Source: an uncultured Actinomycetes bacterium (GTDB lineage Bacteria; Actinomycetota; Acidimicrobiia; Acidimicrobiales; RAAP-2). From it: a DNA stretch of 39,739 nucleotides. The position numbers and the translations under genes were made by a program. Every line of letters starts with the position of its first letter. Within the stretch, counting starts at the first letter, position 1. Of this stretch, positions 29,637 to 38,837 are shown one piece after another. Under the pieces are notes generated by a model. It did not search any database, was not told the origin of the DNA, and saw only the letters and a program-made list of their open reading frames with translations. The stretch lies in the NCBI GenBank assembly GCA_903873775.1, contig CAIQPR010000022.1, positions 1 through 39,739 of the forward strand, given 5' to 3'.

Positions 29637-30455
29637 GTGACGGCCGTAGGAAGTTCGACCAAAGTGGTTCTCGGTGGGACACGGGGCGGTCCCGACGTCG
29701 CCACCCTTCGACAGGACCGCTGGTGGGTACAGCCGGTCGTCACCGTTTCGATTCTGACGGCCTTCGTCATCTATTCGACGTGGGCGGCGTTCCAGAACAA
29801 GAATTACTACGTCGGCGCCGCGTTCAACCGCGATCTCATTAGCCCCTTCTACTCCCCGTGTATCGCGTCAAGTTGCACAAGCGGGGCGGGCAGCGGATTC
29901 TTGATCCACACGCCTCAGTGGTTCTCCCCCGCGCTGCTCATCCTGATCTTCCCGCTGGGTTTCCGCTTGACCTGCTACTACTACCGCCGCAGCTACTACC
30001 GCGCGTTCTGGTGGTCCCCGCCGGCGTGTGCCGTCTCGGACGCGCACGCGTCCTACTCCGGTGAGACGAAGTTCCCGCTGATCATGCAGAACGTGCACCG
30101 CTACTTCTTCTACTTCGGACTCGTCTTCAACGCTCTGCTGACCTACGACGCCATCCGCGCCTTCCACCAGCCGGGCCTCGGATGGGGTGTGACCGTCGGC
30201 ACGGTGGTTCTCGTCGTGAACGCAACGCTGCTGTGGCTGTACTCACTCTCCTGCCACGCGTGTCGCCACCTCTGCGGTGGTCAGGTCCGGAGCTTCGCGA
30301 AGCACCCGATCCGTCACAAGTTCTGGAAGTTTGTGACGCCGCTGAATGCCAAGCACATGAACTTCGCCTGGGCTTCGCTCGTGTTCGTGGCCCTCACCGA
30401 CGTCTACGTGCGACTCGTCGCTTCCGGCGCCCTCACCGACTACAAGCTCTTCTAA
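29637..30455 (+). CDS. sdhC: Succinate dehydrogenase membrane anchor (Sdh1 type)
   Basis: A 272-residue polytopic protein with five hydrophobic segments, the size of mycobacterial Rv0249c. It anchors the SdhAB catalytic dimer and passes electrons to menaquinone. Helical stretches include VVTVSILTAFVIYSTWAAF, FSPALLILIFPLGFRLTCYY, NVHRYFFYFGLVFNALLTYD, GVTVGTVVLVVNATLLWLYS and NFAWASLVFVALTDVYVRL. Candidate heme or quinone ligands are histidines in QNVHRY, LSCHACRHLCGG and NAKHMNF. The GTG at 29637 follows AAGGAG by 6 nt; a longer frame to 29592 lacks conserved sequence and contains the leader hairpin. First gene of sdhCAB. Confidence 0.9.
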   Translation: MTAVGSSTKVVLGGTRGGPDVATLRQDRWWVQPVVTVSILTAFVIYSTWAAFQNKNYYVGAAFNRDLISPFYSPCIASSCTSGAGSGFLIHTPQWFSPALLILIFPLGFRLTCYYYRRSYYRAFWWSPPACAVSDAHASYSGETKFPLIMQNVHRYFFYFGLVFNALLTYDAIRAFHQPGLGWGVTVGTVVLVVNATLLWLYSLSCHACRHLCGGQVRSFAKHPIRHKFWKFVTPLNAKHMNFAWASLVFVALTDVYVRLVASGALTDYKLF

Positions 30456-30469
30456 GAAGTAGGTACCTC

Positions 30470-32293
30470 ATGGAGATCAACTCACCCTACGAACACCACG
30501 ACTACGACGTTCTGGTGATCGGCGCCGGTGGCGCCGGTCTGCGCGCGGTCATTGAGGCCAAGCAACAGGGACTCAAGGTCGGACTCATCACGAAGTCACT
30601 CCTCGGCAAGGCGCACACCGTCATGGCCGAAGGTGGGATGGCGGCGGCGATGGGCAACGTCTACCCCGAAGACAACTGGATGGTGCACTTCCGCGACACG
30701 ATGCGTGGCGGCAAGATGCTCAACAACTACCGCATGGCCGAGCTGCACGCGAAGGAAGCTCCCGAGCGCGTCATGGAGCTCGAGCAGTGGGGAGCCCTCT
30801 TCGACCGCACGAAGGACGGCAAGATTCTGCAGCGCGACTTCGGTGGCCACCGCTACGCGCGCCTCGCGCACGTGGGTGACCGCACCGGACTCGAGCTGAT
30901 CCGCACGCTGCAGCAGAAGGTCGTCTCGATGGGCACCGACGTGTTCATGGAGTGCAAGGTTCTGCGTCTCGTGCACGACGACAGTGGCAAGGTCGCCGGC
31001 TGCGTGGCCTACTGGCGCGCCACGGGAGAATTCGTGACCTTCTCCGCGAAGGCCGTGATCCTCGCCACGGGTGGCGTTGGTAAGTCCTGGAAGTTCACCT
31101 CGAATTCCTGGGAAGGCACCGGCGACGGACACGCGATGGCGCTGTGGGCCGGCGCGGAGCTCATCGACATGGAATGCATCCAGTTCCACCCCACCGGCAT
31201 GGTGTGGCCGCTCTCGGTGCGCGGCATTCTCGTCACCGAAGGTGTGCGTGGTGACGGTGGCATCCTGAAGAACTCCGACGGCGAGCGCTTCATGTTCAAC
31301 TACGTCGCGGACATGTTCCGCGCGGAGACGGCGGAATCACCCGAAGAAGCGGACCGTTGGTACGACGACCACACCGCGGGTCGCCGTCCGCCCGAACTGC
31401 TCCCACGCGACGAAGTCGCGCGCGCGATTAACTCGGAGGTGAAGGCTGGTCGTGGGAGCCCGCACGGCGGTGTGTTCCTCGACATCGCGTCGCGTCGCAC
31501 GCCCGAATTCATTCGCCGTCGCCTCCCGTCGATGTACCACCAGTTCATGGAACTCGCCGGTGTGGACATCACGCGCGAGATGATGGAGATCGGGCCGACC
31601 TGCCACTACATCATGGGTGGCGTCAAGGTCGATGCGGAGACCGCCGCGACGGCCGTCGCGGGCTTGTTCGCCGCCGGTGAAGTGGCCGGTGGCATGCACG
31701 GCGCCAACCGCCTCGGTGGCAACTCACTGTCTGACCTCATCGTCTTTGGACGTCGCGCCGGAATGGGCGCCGTGGAGTACGTTCAGGGCGGTCAGGGTGC
31801 CACCGGCTTCAACCTGGAAGAAGTGGACGCAGCGGTCAAGGAGGCTCTCGCCCCCTTCGAGCGCGAGAGTGGCGAGAACCCCTACGACATCCAGCGCGAC
31901 CTGCAGGAAATGATGCAGGCGAACGTCGGCATCATTCGTACGGCGTCGGAAATCGACGAAGCGATTGAGAAGCTCGAAGAGTTCACCGACCGCGTGAAGA
32001 ACATCAAGGTCAAGGGTGGTCGGGCGTACAACCCCGGCTGGAACCTCGCGACCGACTTGCCCAGCATGCTGACCGTGTCGAAGTGCACCGCTCGCGGCGC
32101 ACAGCAGCGTAAGGAATCTCGCGGTGGTCACACTCGCGAGGACTTCCCGAAGGCCGACCCGAACTTCGGCAAGATCAACTTCGCCCACTCCATGCCCAGC
32201 GGCGGCGGGTGGACGAGCGAAATCAAGACGTTGGAATCCCCACTCCTCGAAATTCCCGAGGAGCTCAACGCGTTGCTCGAGGAGGGCAAATAA
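30470..32293 (+). CDS. sdhA: Succinate dehydrogenase flavoprotein subunit
   Basis: A 607-residue flavoprotein that oxidises succinate to fumarate. The dinucleotide motif GAGGAG is at 18-23. LLGKAHTVMAEGGMAAA contains His49, the expected covalent FAD site. Later come QFHPTGM at the active site, TEGVRGDGG, GRRPPELLPRDEVARA (catalytic arginine region), CHYIMGGVKVD, and RLGGNSLSDLIVFGRRAG closing the FAD pocket. It begins 14 nt after sdhC and its TAA shares a base with the sdhB ATG (TAATG). Peripheral on the cytoplasmic side of the membrane; Sdh1-type by neighbour arrangement. Confidence 0.96.
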   Translation: MEINSPYEHHDYDVLVIGAGGAGLRAVIEAKQQGLKVGLITKSLLGKAHTVMAEGGMAAAMGNVYPEDNWMVHFRDTMRGGKMLNNYRMAELHAKEAPERVMELEQWGALFDRTKDGKILQRDFGGHRYARLAHVGDRTGLELIRTLQQKVVSMGTDVFMECKVLRLVHDDSGKVAGCVAYWRATGEFVTFSAKAVILATGGVGKSWKFTSNSWEGTGDGHAMALWAGAELIDMECIQFHPTGMVWPLSVRGILVTEGVRGDGGILKNSDGERFMFNYVADMFRAETAESPEEADRWYDDHTAGRRPPELLPRDEVARAINSEVKAGRGSPHGGVFLDIASRRTPEFIRRRLPSMYHQFMELAGVDITREMMEIGPTCHYIMGGVKVDAETAATAVAGLFAAGEVAGGMHGANRLGGNSLSDLIVFGRRAGMGAVEYVQGGQGATGFNLEEVDAAVKEALAPFERESGENPYDIQRDLQEMMQANVGIIRTASEIDEAIEKLEEFTDRVKNIKVKGGRAYNPGWNLATDLPSMLTVSKCTARGAQQRKESRGGHTREDFPKADPNFGKINFAHSMPSGGGWTSEIKTLESPLLEIPEELNALLEEGK

Positions 32294-33072
32294 TGGCTGA
32301 TGTCACGATGCGCATTTGGCGCGGCGACGCCACTGGCGGCGACTTTGAGAACTACACGGTTGCCCAGCAGGAGGGTGAGGTCGTTCTCGACGTCATCCAC
32401 CGCATCCAGGCAACGGATGCCCCGGATCTCGCGTGCCGCTGGAATTGCAAGGCAGGTAAGTGCGGGTCGTGCGCGGCCGAGATCAATGGCAAGCCCCGTC
32501 TCATGTGCATGACGCGCATGGACCAGCTGCCGGAGGGCCCCGTCACCGTCACGCCGATGAAGACGTTCCCGATCATTCGAGACCTCGTCACCGACGTGTC
32601 CTTCAACTTCGCGATGGCGGAGAAGGTCCCCGCCCTGCTGCCTCCGCCGATGCCCGCCGACGGCTACCGGATGTTCCAGGAGGATGTGGAGCGCGGTCAG
32701 GAATTCCGCAAGTGCATCGAATGCTTCATGTGTCAGGACGTGTGTCACGTCATTCGCGACCACGAAGAGAACAAGCAGCACTACGCCGGTCCTCGATTCT
32801 TCATTCGCTACGCCGAGTTGGAGATGCACCCGCTCGACACCAATGACCGTCGAGACCTCATTCGCGAGGAGATGGGCCTCGGATACTGCAACATCACCAA
32901 GTGCTGCACCGAGGTTTGCCCCGAGCACATCAAGATCACGGACAACGCGATCATTCCGCTCAAGGAGCGTGTGGTGGACGCGCAGTACGACCCCATCGCG
33001 TGGCTCGGACGCAAGATTCGTCGCAAGACGAAGCGCACGGCCAGCGAAGCAGCCGTTCAGCCGGCACCGTAG
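32293..33072 (+). CDS. sdhB: Succinate dehydrogenase iron-sulfur subunit
   Basis: A 259-residue ferredoxin-like subunit that carries electrons from FAD to the membrane anchor. The [2Fe-2S] ligands are C52, C57, C60 and C72 in CKAGKCGSC and CMT. The second domain has C141-x2-C144-x2-C147-x3-C151 and C199, C204, C205 and C209 for the [4Fe-4S] and third cluster. Translation is coupled to sdhA through TAATG. The C-terminal 30 or so residues are basic (GRKIRRKTKR) and probably touch the membrane. Length matches Rv0247c of the Sdh1 complex. Confidence 0.96.
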   Translation: MADVTMRIWRGDATGGDFENYTVAQQEGEVVLDVIHRIQATDAPDLACRWNCKAGKCGSCAAEINGKPRLMCMTRMDQLPEGPVTVTPMKTFPIIRDLVTDVSFNFAMAEKVPALLPPPMPADGYRMFQEDVERGQEFRKCIECFMCQDVCHVIRDHEENKQHYAGPRFFIRYAELEMHPLDTNDRRDLIREEMGLGYCNITKCCTEVCPEHIKITDNAIIPLKERVVDAQYDPIAWLGRKIRRKTKRTASEAAVQPAP

Positions 33073-33077
33073 CCCGC

Positions 33078-33446
33078 GTGTCCCAATTCCTCTCGGAGGA
33101 GTGGTTGGCCGGCGTCAATTCGACGTTGGCCGCCACTCCATTCGACGGTGAGCGCACACTCATTGTCGTTCTCGACATCGTGGACGCTCCCGCGAGGGGA
33201 CCCCACGCGTTGACCTTGACCCTCACGTCTGCGGGGTCTCGCGTTGATGTAGGCGATCACGTGGGCGCCGACGTGCTGATATCTCTTGCTTACAATGATG
33301 CCGGCGCGGTGGTGAGTGGCAACTCGGACAGCGCCTCCTTGCTGCGTCAGGGTCGCGTGAAAGTGCGCGGCGACGTGAACGCGCTGGTGGACGCCACCGC
33401 CGCGCTCCAAGCGATCCTCGGCACTCGCGAAGCGCCCGCTACCTAG
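33078..33446 (+). CDS. SCP2-like sterol carrier domain protein
   Basis: A 122-residue single-domain protein starting 5 nt after sdhB, so cotranscribed. The fold pattern is that of SCP2: N-terminal helix FLSEEWLAGVNSTLA, strand ERTLIVVLDIVD, HALTLTLTSAGSRVDVGDHVGADVLISLAYNDA, VVSGNSDSASLLRQGRVKVRGDVNAL and a C-terminal helix. Such proteins bind lipids or acyl chains. The GTG at 33078 is the first start after the sdhB stop. A link to sdh is not obvious; it may serve membrane lipid or cofactor handling. Family call is moderately certain. Confidence 0.72.
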   Translation: MSQFLSEEWLAGVNSTLAATPFDGERTLIVVLDIVDAPARGPHALTLTLTSAGSRVDVGDHVGADVLISLAYNDAGAVVSGNSDSASLLRQGRVKVRGDVNALVDATAALQAILGTREAPAT

Positions 33447-33471
33447 CACGCCCGACAAATAAGGAAGAGAC

Positions 33472-34263
33472 GTGGAGACCTCAGAGTCCGTCCCGCTATT
33501 CGAGAACGACCTCCACGAACCCGGCGTCATCGACGCGAGCGCCATGCATCAACCACAGGACGTGCCGCGCGTCGCCGTTCTGTGTTTCTTCAATGATGTT
33601 CTCGAGGATTTGGCGCGACGCGGCGATCTTCGTCAGGTCTACACATTGCGCAGCGAGATCGGTCGTAATCCCGTCTACGAAATGACCGTGGGGTCATCCT
33701 CGCTATTGGTGATGCACCCCGGCGTTGGCGCCCCTCTCGCGGCTGGCTTCACCGAGGAATTGGCCGCGCTCGGGCCCACGACGTTCGTCGCCGTAGGAGG
33801 TGCCGGCGCGCTCATTGACGACCTGGATCTGGGTCACGTGATGATCGTCGAGAGTGCCGTGCGCGACGAGGGCACCAGTTTCCACTACGCCGAGCCCGGG
33901 CGCATCATTCACGCGGACCCCCTCGGCGTGCGCACCGCGACAACGACGCTGGACCAGCTCGGCGTTCCGTACATCGTGGGTCGTGCGTGGACGACTGACG
34001 CCCTGTTTCGCGAGACGCGCTCGCGCGTCGATCGACGCGTCGCCGAGGGATGTCGCATGGTGGACATGGAAGCGTCCGCGTTCATCGCTGTCGCGCAGTA
34101 TCGCCGACTTCGCTTCGCTCATCTGTTGTACGCGGGTGACTCCTTAGCGGGTGACACCTGGGACAGCCGCCACTGGGATTCGGCGACCACGATCCGCGCA
34201 CAGCTCTTGACGGTGGCCGCGCACGTCGCTCTGGCGCTCCACACGGCGAGCCCTGCGGCCTGA
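33472..34263 (+). CDS. Nucleoside phosphorylase (PNP/UDP family)
   Basis: A 263-residue phosphorylase of the uridine/purine family. Markers are the phosphate-loop region VMHPGVGAPLAAGFTEEL, FVAVGGAGAL, VESAVRDEGTSFHYAEPG, and the ribose-binding VDMEASAFIAVAQYR (Met-Glu pair), then LYAGDSLAGDTWD with the base-recognition Asp. It cleaves nucleosides with phosphate to base and ribose-1-phosphate; base preference cannot be assigned. AAGGAAG precedes the GTG at 33472 by 4-5 nt. It is the last gene of the sdh transcription unit or has its own promoter, and ends at a hairpin shared with the convergent acyltransferase. Confidence 0.85.
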   Translation: METSESVPLFENDLHEPGVIDASAMHQPQDVPRVAVLCFFNDVLEDLARRGDLRQVYTLRSEIGRNPVYEMTVGSSSLLVMHPGVGAPLAAGFTEELAALGPTTFVAVGGAGALIDDLDLGHVMIVESAVRDEGTSFHYAEPGRIIHADPLGVRTATTTLDQLGVPYIVGRAWTTDALFRETRSRVDRRVAEGCRMVDMEASAFIAVAQYRRLRFAHLLYAGDSLAGDTWDSRHWDSATTIRAQLLTVAAHVALALHTASPAA

Positions 34264-34270
34264 AAGCGAC

Positions 34271-34290
34271 GTCGCCCTTCTGAGGGCGAC
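34271..34290. terminator. Bidirectional hairpin between convergent genes
   Basis: GTCGCCCT-TCTG-AGGGCGAC, an 8-bp perfect stem, lies 7 nt after the phosphorylase stop and 4 nt from the acyltransferase stop. Confidence 0.6.
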
Positions 34291-34294
34291 CGCG

Positions 34295-35497
34295 TTAGCC
34301 CTGGTTGTGCAAGTGCCAGAAGATCACGGCGTACGTCAGGCCAATGAGAGCAGCACCCATGAGGTACGTCAACCACCGGTACCGCACGAGGAGCGAGAAA
34401 TTCCTGACGGGTCGTTCGATCAGGTAGTACGAGACGGCCGCCACCACCACAGAGACCCCGGCCAGTTCCCATTCGGTGCCTCGCGACAGCGGCGAAATCG
34501 AATGCTCGGCAGCAATGGTCAAGATCGGCCAATGGACGAGGTATAGGGAGTACGAGATGAGTCCAATCCACTGAATGACCGGAAAGTTGGTAACGACGTC
34601 GAAGCCCGAGTCCGGACTTACCGAACCTCCGGCGATCATGAGCGCAGCACCCACAACAGGAATGATGGAGTGTGCTCCAGGCCACACCGTCGTGGACGAC
34701 ATGAACCACGTGGACAGCAGGATGGCGAGAAGTCCGGCAACTCGTAGTGCGCCACCGGACCACCTCGGCATGTGTTGCATTTTTTCTGCCGTCACCGCTA
34801 AAAGCGCGCCCAGCGCCAACTCCCACGCTCTCGTGAACGGGCTGAAGAACGCTTGCGTGCTGTTGATCGAAGTCAGATGGATCGACCACAACAGTGACGC
34901 CAAGATGATCACGACAAGAAGTGGGACCAACGTGTCGTCCCTTCGCTCGCGACCGGCCACCCGACACGCGCCAATGAAGAGCAATGGCCAGACGACGTAG
35001 AACTGCTCCTCGACCGCCAGAGACCAGAACTGCTGCAGTGTCGAGGGGAGCGCTTGCGTGAAGTACTGGGTTCCCTCCGCGGCGAAGTGAAAGTTCCCCA
35101 CAAACGCTGCCACGAACTTTGCGTCATTGGCAACTTGCCCGCCCACAAAGAAGGCGAGCCAGTGATACGTCGCAAAGATGGTGGCGATGATGACGACCGT
35201 TGCGGCAGGCAAAATTCGACGAATTCGTCGACCATAGAAGTCGAGGAGCGAAGTTCCACTCGTTCGCTCTCGCTCTTTGAGGAGGACATTAGTGATGACG
35301 AATCCGCTGATCACGAAAAACACATCAACACCCAAGAATCCGGCGTGGGCGCCTGGCAAGTGAGCGTGGTACATGACCACCAAGAGGACGGCCAGTGCGC
35401 GCATCGCTTGAATATCTGAGCGGAAACCGGCCTTCTGCTTCCGACTACCACGAGGGCTCTGCGTCACCACCACGGATGAGTCAACGGCGTCTGACAC
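34295..35497 (-). CDS. Acyltransferase-3 family (OafA/YrhL-like) membrane protein
   Basis: A 400-residue protein with about ten membrane helices. The N-terminal block IQAMRALAVLLVVMYHAHLPG contains the catalytic Arg/His pair, followed by GFLGVDVFFVISGFVITNVLL and FYGRRIRRILPA, all typical of the family. These enzymes O-acylate exported glycans or lipids using acyl-CoA from the cytoplasm. The SGNH partner domain found in longer members is absent. The start is GTG 35497 with GAGAGG 9 nt upstream. It may decorate the rhamnose-containing glycan of the left-hand cluster, but the two loci are 25 kb apart, so that is speculative. Confidence 0.92.
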   Translation of the reverse strand: MSDAVDSSVVVTQSPRGSRKQKAGFRSDIQAMRALAVLLVVMYHAHLPGAHAGFLGVDVFFVISGFVITNVLLKERERTSGTSLLDFYGRRIRRILPAATVVIIATIFATYHWLAFFVGGQVANDAKFVAAFVGNFHFAAEGTQYFTQALPSTLQQFWSLAVEEQFYVVWPLLFIGACRVAGRERRDDTLVPLLVVIILASLLWSIHLTSINSTQAFFSPFTRAWELALGALLAVTAEKMQHMPRWSGGALRVAGLLAILLSTWFMSSTTVWPGAHSIIPVVGAALMIAGGSVSPDSGFDVVTNFPVIQWIGLISYSLYLVHWPILTIAAEHSISPLSRGTEWELAGVSVVVAAVSYYLIERPVRNFSLLVRYRWLTYLMGAALIGLTYAVIFWHLHNQG

Positions 35498-35562
35498 GTT
35501 GCGGATCCTCTCTTCGAGATGATGAACTGCCCGAGTCTACGGAAATTTCAGAGGGAGCCAGG

Positions 35563-35676
35563 ATGAACATCTTCGATATCTTTTCGAACACTTTTCGTCT
35601 GACTCGTGAAGAACGACAAAGTGCCTCGTTGAGTTCAGCAGGGCGCAATTCGTTCCCGAGGACTGTCGAAATATAA
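35563..35676 (+). CDS. Possible 37-residue peptide
   Basis: ATG 35563 follows GAGGGAG by 5 nt. The frame encodes an amphipathic N-terminus (MNIFDIFSNTFRLTREE) and a polar tail ending RTVEI. The stop lies one base before a 17-bp terminator hairpin, as expected at the end of a real transcript. It is divergent from the acyltransferase gene. No family is recognised. The case rests on the ribosome site and terminator alone. Confidence 0.4.
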   Translation: MNIFDIFSNTFRLTREERQSASLSSAGRNSFPRTVEI

Positions 35677-35677
35677 G

Positions 35678-35716
35678 AAAGGTGCGGCTTACCCCCAATG
35701 GGTAAGCCGCACCTTT
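35678..35716. terminator. 17-bp bidirectional terminator after mdh
   Basis: AAAGGTGCGGCTTACCC-CCAAT-GGGTAAGCCGCACCTTT is a perfect stem with a 5-nt loop, 24 nt past the mdh stop. Read on the minus strand it is followed by the T-rich CTTATATTTC, a classical intrinsic terminator; on the plus strand it ends the small 35563 frame. Confidence 0.85.
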
Positions 35717-35740
35717 AGAGAGACGTTGCGAAAGAGTGGC

Positions 35741-36730
35741 CTAAATCAGACCAAGGCCCCTCACGTCATCACGCTCCGCGAGCAGTTCATCCGTCGTCAC
35801 TTTGATGCGGTCCTTCGCGAAGTCATCGTGTTCGAAGCCTTCCTTCACCTTCCAATTGCCCTGGCCGTCGGCCACAACGGGGAAGCCGAACGTGAGTCCT
35901 TCGGGGACGCCGTATTCACCGTGACTGGTGACGCCAACCGACACCGCGTCATCGGCAGCGGTAGGCGTAATCAAGCTCACCACCGTGTCAATGGCGGCGT
36001 TGGCTGCGGACGCGGCGGAGCTGGCTCCTCGTGCCTCGATGATCGCCGCACCACGCTTCTGCACGGTCGTGATGAAGTCACCCGCGAGCCACGCGTGGTC
36101 GGAGATGGCGTCCGTAACCTTGGCGCCACCAATAGTCGCGTTGGCGAAGTCCGGGAACTGTGTGGCGGAGTGGTTACCCCAGATTGCGAGGTTCTTCACG
36201 TCCGACACCGGTGCCCCGGCCTTCTTGGCCAGCTGCGTTTCGGCGCGGTTCTGGTCGAGTCGGGTCATCGCGAACCAGCGGTCGGCGGGCACTTCGGGTG
36301 CGTTTTCGCGTGCAATCAAGCAGTTCGTGTTGCACGGGTTACCGACCACGAGGACGCGCACGTCGCTCGCGGCGTTCTCCGCAATGGCGCGTCCCTGCGG
36401 CTTAAAGATGCCGCCGTTCACGTTCAGCAAGTCACCGCGCTCCATGCCGGCCTTGCGGGGGATGGATCCAACCAGCAGCGCCCAGGACGTGTTGGTGAAC
36501 GCGTGCGCCAGGTCACTCGTGGCCTCGATTCCCGCCAAGAGCGGAAAAGCGCAGTCGTCCAACTCCATCACAACACCCTCAAGCGACTTCATCGCGGGCT
36601 CAATTTCGAGCAGGCGAAGAACGACGGGGGTGTCGGGACCGAGCAGCTGTCCGGACGCAATGCGGAACAGTAACTGGTAGCCAATCTGACCGGCGGCGCC
36701 GGTAACGGTGACGTGAACGGGGGTCTTCAT
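35741..36730 (-). CDS. mdh: Malate dehydrogenase
   Basis: A 329-residue NAD-dependent malate dehydrogenase of the 326-330-residue actinobacterial type. The Rossmann motif TGAAGQIGY is near residue 10. [28 protein letters not shown] with the substrate arginine, and [12 protein letters not shown] with the catalytic His follow. ATG 36730 has AAGGA 6 nt upstream; the longer reading to 36799 overlaps icd. It follows icd by 29 nt in one operon, so two successive parts of the TCA cycle are coexpressed. A strong terminator follows. Confidence 0.96.
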   Translation of the reverse strand: MKTPVHVTVTGAAGQIGYQLLFRIASGQLLGPDTPVVLRLLEIEPAMKSLEGVVMELDDCAFPLLAGIEATSDLAHAFTNTSWALLVGSIPRKAGMERGDLLNVNGGIFKPQGRAIAENAASDVRVLVVGNPCNTNCLIARENAPEVPADRWFAMTRLDQNRAETQLAKKAGAPVSDVKNLAIWGNHSATQFPDFANATIGGAKVTDAISDHAWLAGDFITTVQKRGAAIIEARGASSAASAANAAIDTVVSLITPTAADDAVSVGVTSHGEYGVPEGLTFGFPVVADGQGNWKVKEGFEHDDFAKDRIKVTTDELLAERDDVRGLGLI

Positions 36731-36759
36731 CAGTTGTCCTTTTCTCTGAGAGGTAGTTG

Positions 36760-37956
36760 TTACAAGCGGTCCACGATGGCCGACGCAAATTCGGAGCACT
36801 TGACTTCGGTGGCGCCGTCCATGAGGCGCGCGAAGTCGTAGGTCACGATCTTGTCGGCAATGGTCGCTTCGAGGGCAGCCACGATGTCATTCGCCGCGTC
36901 GGTCCATCCGAGGTGCTCGTACATGAGCACACCCGACAAGAGGACCGAGCCCGGGTTGACCTTGTCCTGCCCGGCGTATTTCGGGGCGGTGCCGTGCGTG
37001 GCTTCGAACACGCCGTGGCCGGTGACGTAGTTGATGTTGGCGCCAGGGGCGATACCGATGCCACCCACCTGCGCGGCGAGAGCGTCGGAGAGGTAGTCGC
37101 CGTTGAGGTTCATCGTCGCGATGACGTCGAACTCCGCGGGACGGGTCAGGACCTGCTGGAGCGTGATGTCCGCGATGGAGTCCTTCACGAGCAACTTGTC
37201 ACCCGGCTTGCCGTCGCAGTCATCCCAACCAACGGCGACGTCGGCGAATTCGTTGCGCACCAGTTCGTATCCCCAATTACGGAAGGCACCCTCGGTGAAC
37301 TTCTGAATGTTGCCCTTGTGCACCAGGTTCACCGATTCGCGACCGTGGGACAACGCGTACTTAATCGAGGCTCGAATGAGTCGCTCCGAGCCTTCCTTCG
37401 AAATCGGCTTGATGCCAATACCGCTCATCTCGCGGATCTTCCATCCGAACTCGTCGAGGAGGTAACGGCGCAGCTTCTCCGCCTCGGGTGTGCCGGCTTC
37501 AACTTCGAGCCCGGCGTAGACGTCTTCGGTGTTCTCACGGAAGATGACCATGTCCACGAGTTCCGGCTGCTTCACCGGCGAGGGGACGCCCTGGAACCAG
37601 CGCACGGGGCGCAGGCACACGTACAGGTCGAGCAGTTGACGCAGTGCCACGTTGAGCGAGCGGAAACCACCACCGACGGGCGTCGTCAATGGTCCCTTGA
37701 TGCCGATGAGGTGCTCACGGAAAGCGTCAACGGTCTCGTCGGGCAACCAGTTGCCCGTCTCGTTGAACGCCTTTTCTCCGGCGAGGACTTCCTTCCACTC
37801 GACGGTCTTGCCGTGCTTGGCGGCGGCGGCATCAAGAACGAGCTTGGCGGCCGGCCAAATGTCAACGCCAGTGCCGTCGCCCTCGATGAAAGGAATGATT
37901 GGATTGTCAGGAACGGTAAGGGTGCCGTCCGCACCCATGCTGATTAAGGAAGCCAT
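36760..37956 (-). CDS. icd: NADP-dependent isocitrate dehydrogenase
   Basis: A 398-residue homodimeric enzyme of the E. coli Icd type. Substrate-site blocks are [23 protein letters not shown] (with the Ser that is phosphorylated in E. coli), [15 protein letters not shown] and [16 protein letters not shown]. The coenzyme region [17 protein letters not shown] retains the Lys-Tyr pair that selects NADP+. First gene of icd-mdh. ATG 37956 follows a TAGGAT box by 6 nt with no ribosome site, so the mRNA is probably leaderless. Cytoplasmic TCA-cycle enzyme. Confidence 0.96.
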   Translation of the reverse strand: MASLISMGADGTLTVPDNPIIPFIEGDGTGVDIWPAAKLVLDAAAAKHGKTVEWKEVLAGEKAFNETGNWLPDETVDAFREHLIGIKGPLTTPVGGGFRSLNVALRQLLDLYVCLRPVRWFQGVPSPVKQPELVDMVIFRENTEDVYAGLEVEAGTPEAEKLRRYLLDEFGWKIREMSGIGIKPISKEGSERLIRASIKYALSHGRESVNLVHKGNIQKFTEGAFRNWGYELVRNEFADVAVGWDDCDGKPGDKLLVKDSIADITLQQVLTRPAEFDVIATMNLNGDYLSDALAAQVGGIGIAPGANINYVTGHGVFEATHGTAPKYAGQDKVNPGSVLLSGVLMYEHLGWTDAANDIVAALEATIADKIVTYDFARLMDGATEVKCSEFASAIVDRL

Positions 37957-37962
37957 GACCCA

Positions 37963-37968
37963 ATCCTA
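37963..37968 (-). promoter_or_regulatory. -10 box TAGGAT of the icd-mdh operon
   Basis: TAGGAT ends 6 nt before ATG 37956, the same leaderless geometry as other genes here. Confidence 0.5.
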
Positions 37969-38120
37969 GGGCCTCTCCCGAGACCACTTCTATGGACCGT
38001 GAATGTAAAAGAAGTCCGGAGAAATGGACCAATGGCCCTGTAGCGCGACTCCCCCACGGGCGTAGACCATGAGTGGCCCACAGTGGTGCCGAAGTACGCA
38101 AGTAGAAGTGGGGGTTTCTT

Positions 38121-38705
38121 ATGAAGCGCAGGACATTGGACTTGATTTTGACCAGTGTGGGGCTCGTGTTGACCGTGGGGCTCCTCGTAGCGGGAGGCTT
38201 GCTCATGTGGGGCGCCACCTTCGCCAACAACAGCGTCCACAACCAGCTCGAGCAACAGCAGATCTACTTCCCACCCAAGGCCGCCTTTGACCACGCCGCG
38301 GTGGGCACAGAAATCACTCCGTCGATGATTCCGTCGGTCTCCCAGTACGCCGGCGAGCAGTTGCTCACTGGTGCGCAGGCGCAGGTCTACGCGAACGACT
38401 TCATTGCGGTGCACCTGAAGGAAATCGGTGGCGGCAAGACCTACTCCCAGTTGAGCACCGAGTCAATGGCTCAGCCGAACAACACCGAGTTGGCCACCCA
38501 GGTGCAGTTGTTGTTCCGCGGCACCACACTGCGTGGTTTGCTGCTGAATGCGTACGCGTTCTCCATCTTCGGCACAATCGCGTTGATTTCGTCGATTGTG
38601 TGCTTCGTGTTGGCTCTGCTCCTCGCGTTGCTCACCGTCTTCGGATTCATCCACTACCGCAAGACGCCGGACGACGTCGAATTCCCCGCGCCGCACGCCG
38701 CGTAA
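38121..38705 (+). CDS. Two-TM membrane protein of unknown function
   Basis: A 194-residue protein with one hydrophobic segment near the N-terminus (LTSVGLVLTVGLLVAGGLLMWG) and a long one near the C-terminus (SIFGTIALISSIVCFVLALLLALLTVFGFI). Between them is an extracytoplasmic domain of about 110 residues with AAFDHAAVGTEITPSMIPSVSQYAGEQLLTG and a second part reading AYANDF-like helices (QAQVYANDFIAVHLKEIGGG). No catalytic motif is seen. A GGGGG stretch lies 6 nt before the ATG. It is divergent from icd and ends at a strong hairpin. I have the impression that similar proteins occur in other actinobacteria but can name no family. Confidence 0.78.
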   Translation: MKRRTLDLILTSVGLVLTVGLLVAGGLLMWGATFANNSVHNQLEQQQIYFPPKAAFDHAAVGTEITPSMIPSVSQYAGEQLLTGAQAQVYANDFIAVHLKEIGGGKTYSQLSTESMAQPNNTELATQVQLLFRGTTLRGLLLNAYAFSIFGTIALISSIVCFVLALLLALLTVFGFIHYRKTPDDVEFPAPHAA

Positions 38706-38723
38706 TCAACAACGCGGTCACGC

Positions 38724-38763
38724 GCACACAGCCCGCCAGCCCTCAGGCTGGCGGGCTGTGTGC
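38724..38763 (+). terminator. 18-bp perfect terminator hairpin
   Basis: An 18-bp uninterrupted stem (arms 38724-38741 and 38746-38763, core CAGCCCGCCAGCC) with the loop CTCA lies 18 nt past the stop of the two-TM protein gene and before the MFS gene. No T-run follows. Confidence 0.8.
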
Positions 38764-38789
38764 TGAGGGGTCAACGTGCAGACTCCTCG

Positions 38790-38795
38790 TAAGAT
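38790..38795 (+). promoter_or_regulatory. Possible -10 box TAAGAT of the MFS gene
   Basis: TAAGAT lies 42 nt before the ATG at 38838, after the terminator. No -35 is seen, so this is tentative. Confidence 0.3.
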
Positions 38796-38837
38796 GAGGG
38801 TGTCCGCACGATGACGTGCCGACGGTCGGGATGTTCT

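Noticed and set aside
36757..37947. Plus-strand frame covering almost all of icd
   Set aside because: icd on the minus strand matches the family end to end; the antisense frame lacks any protein features.
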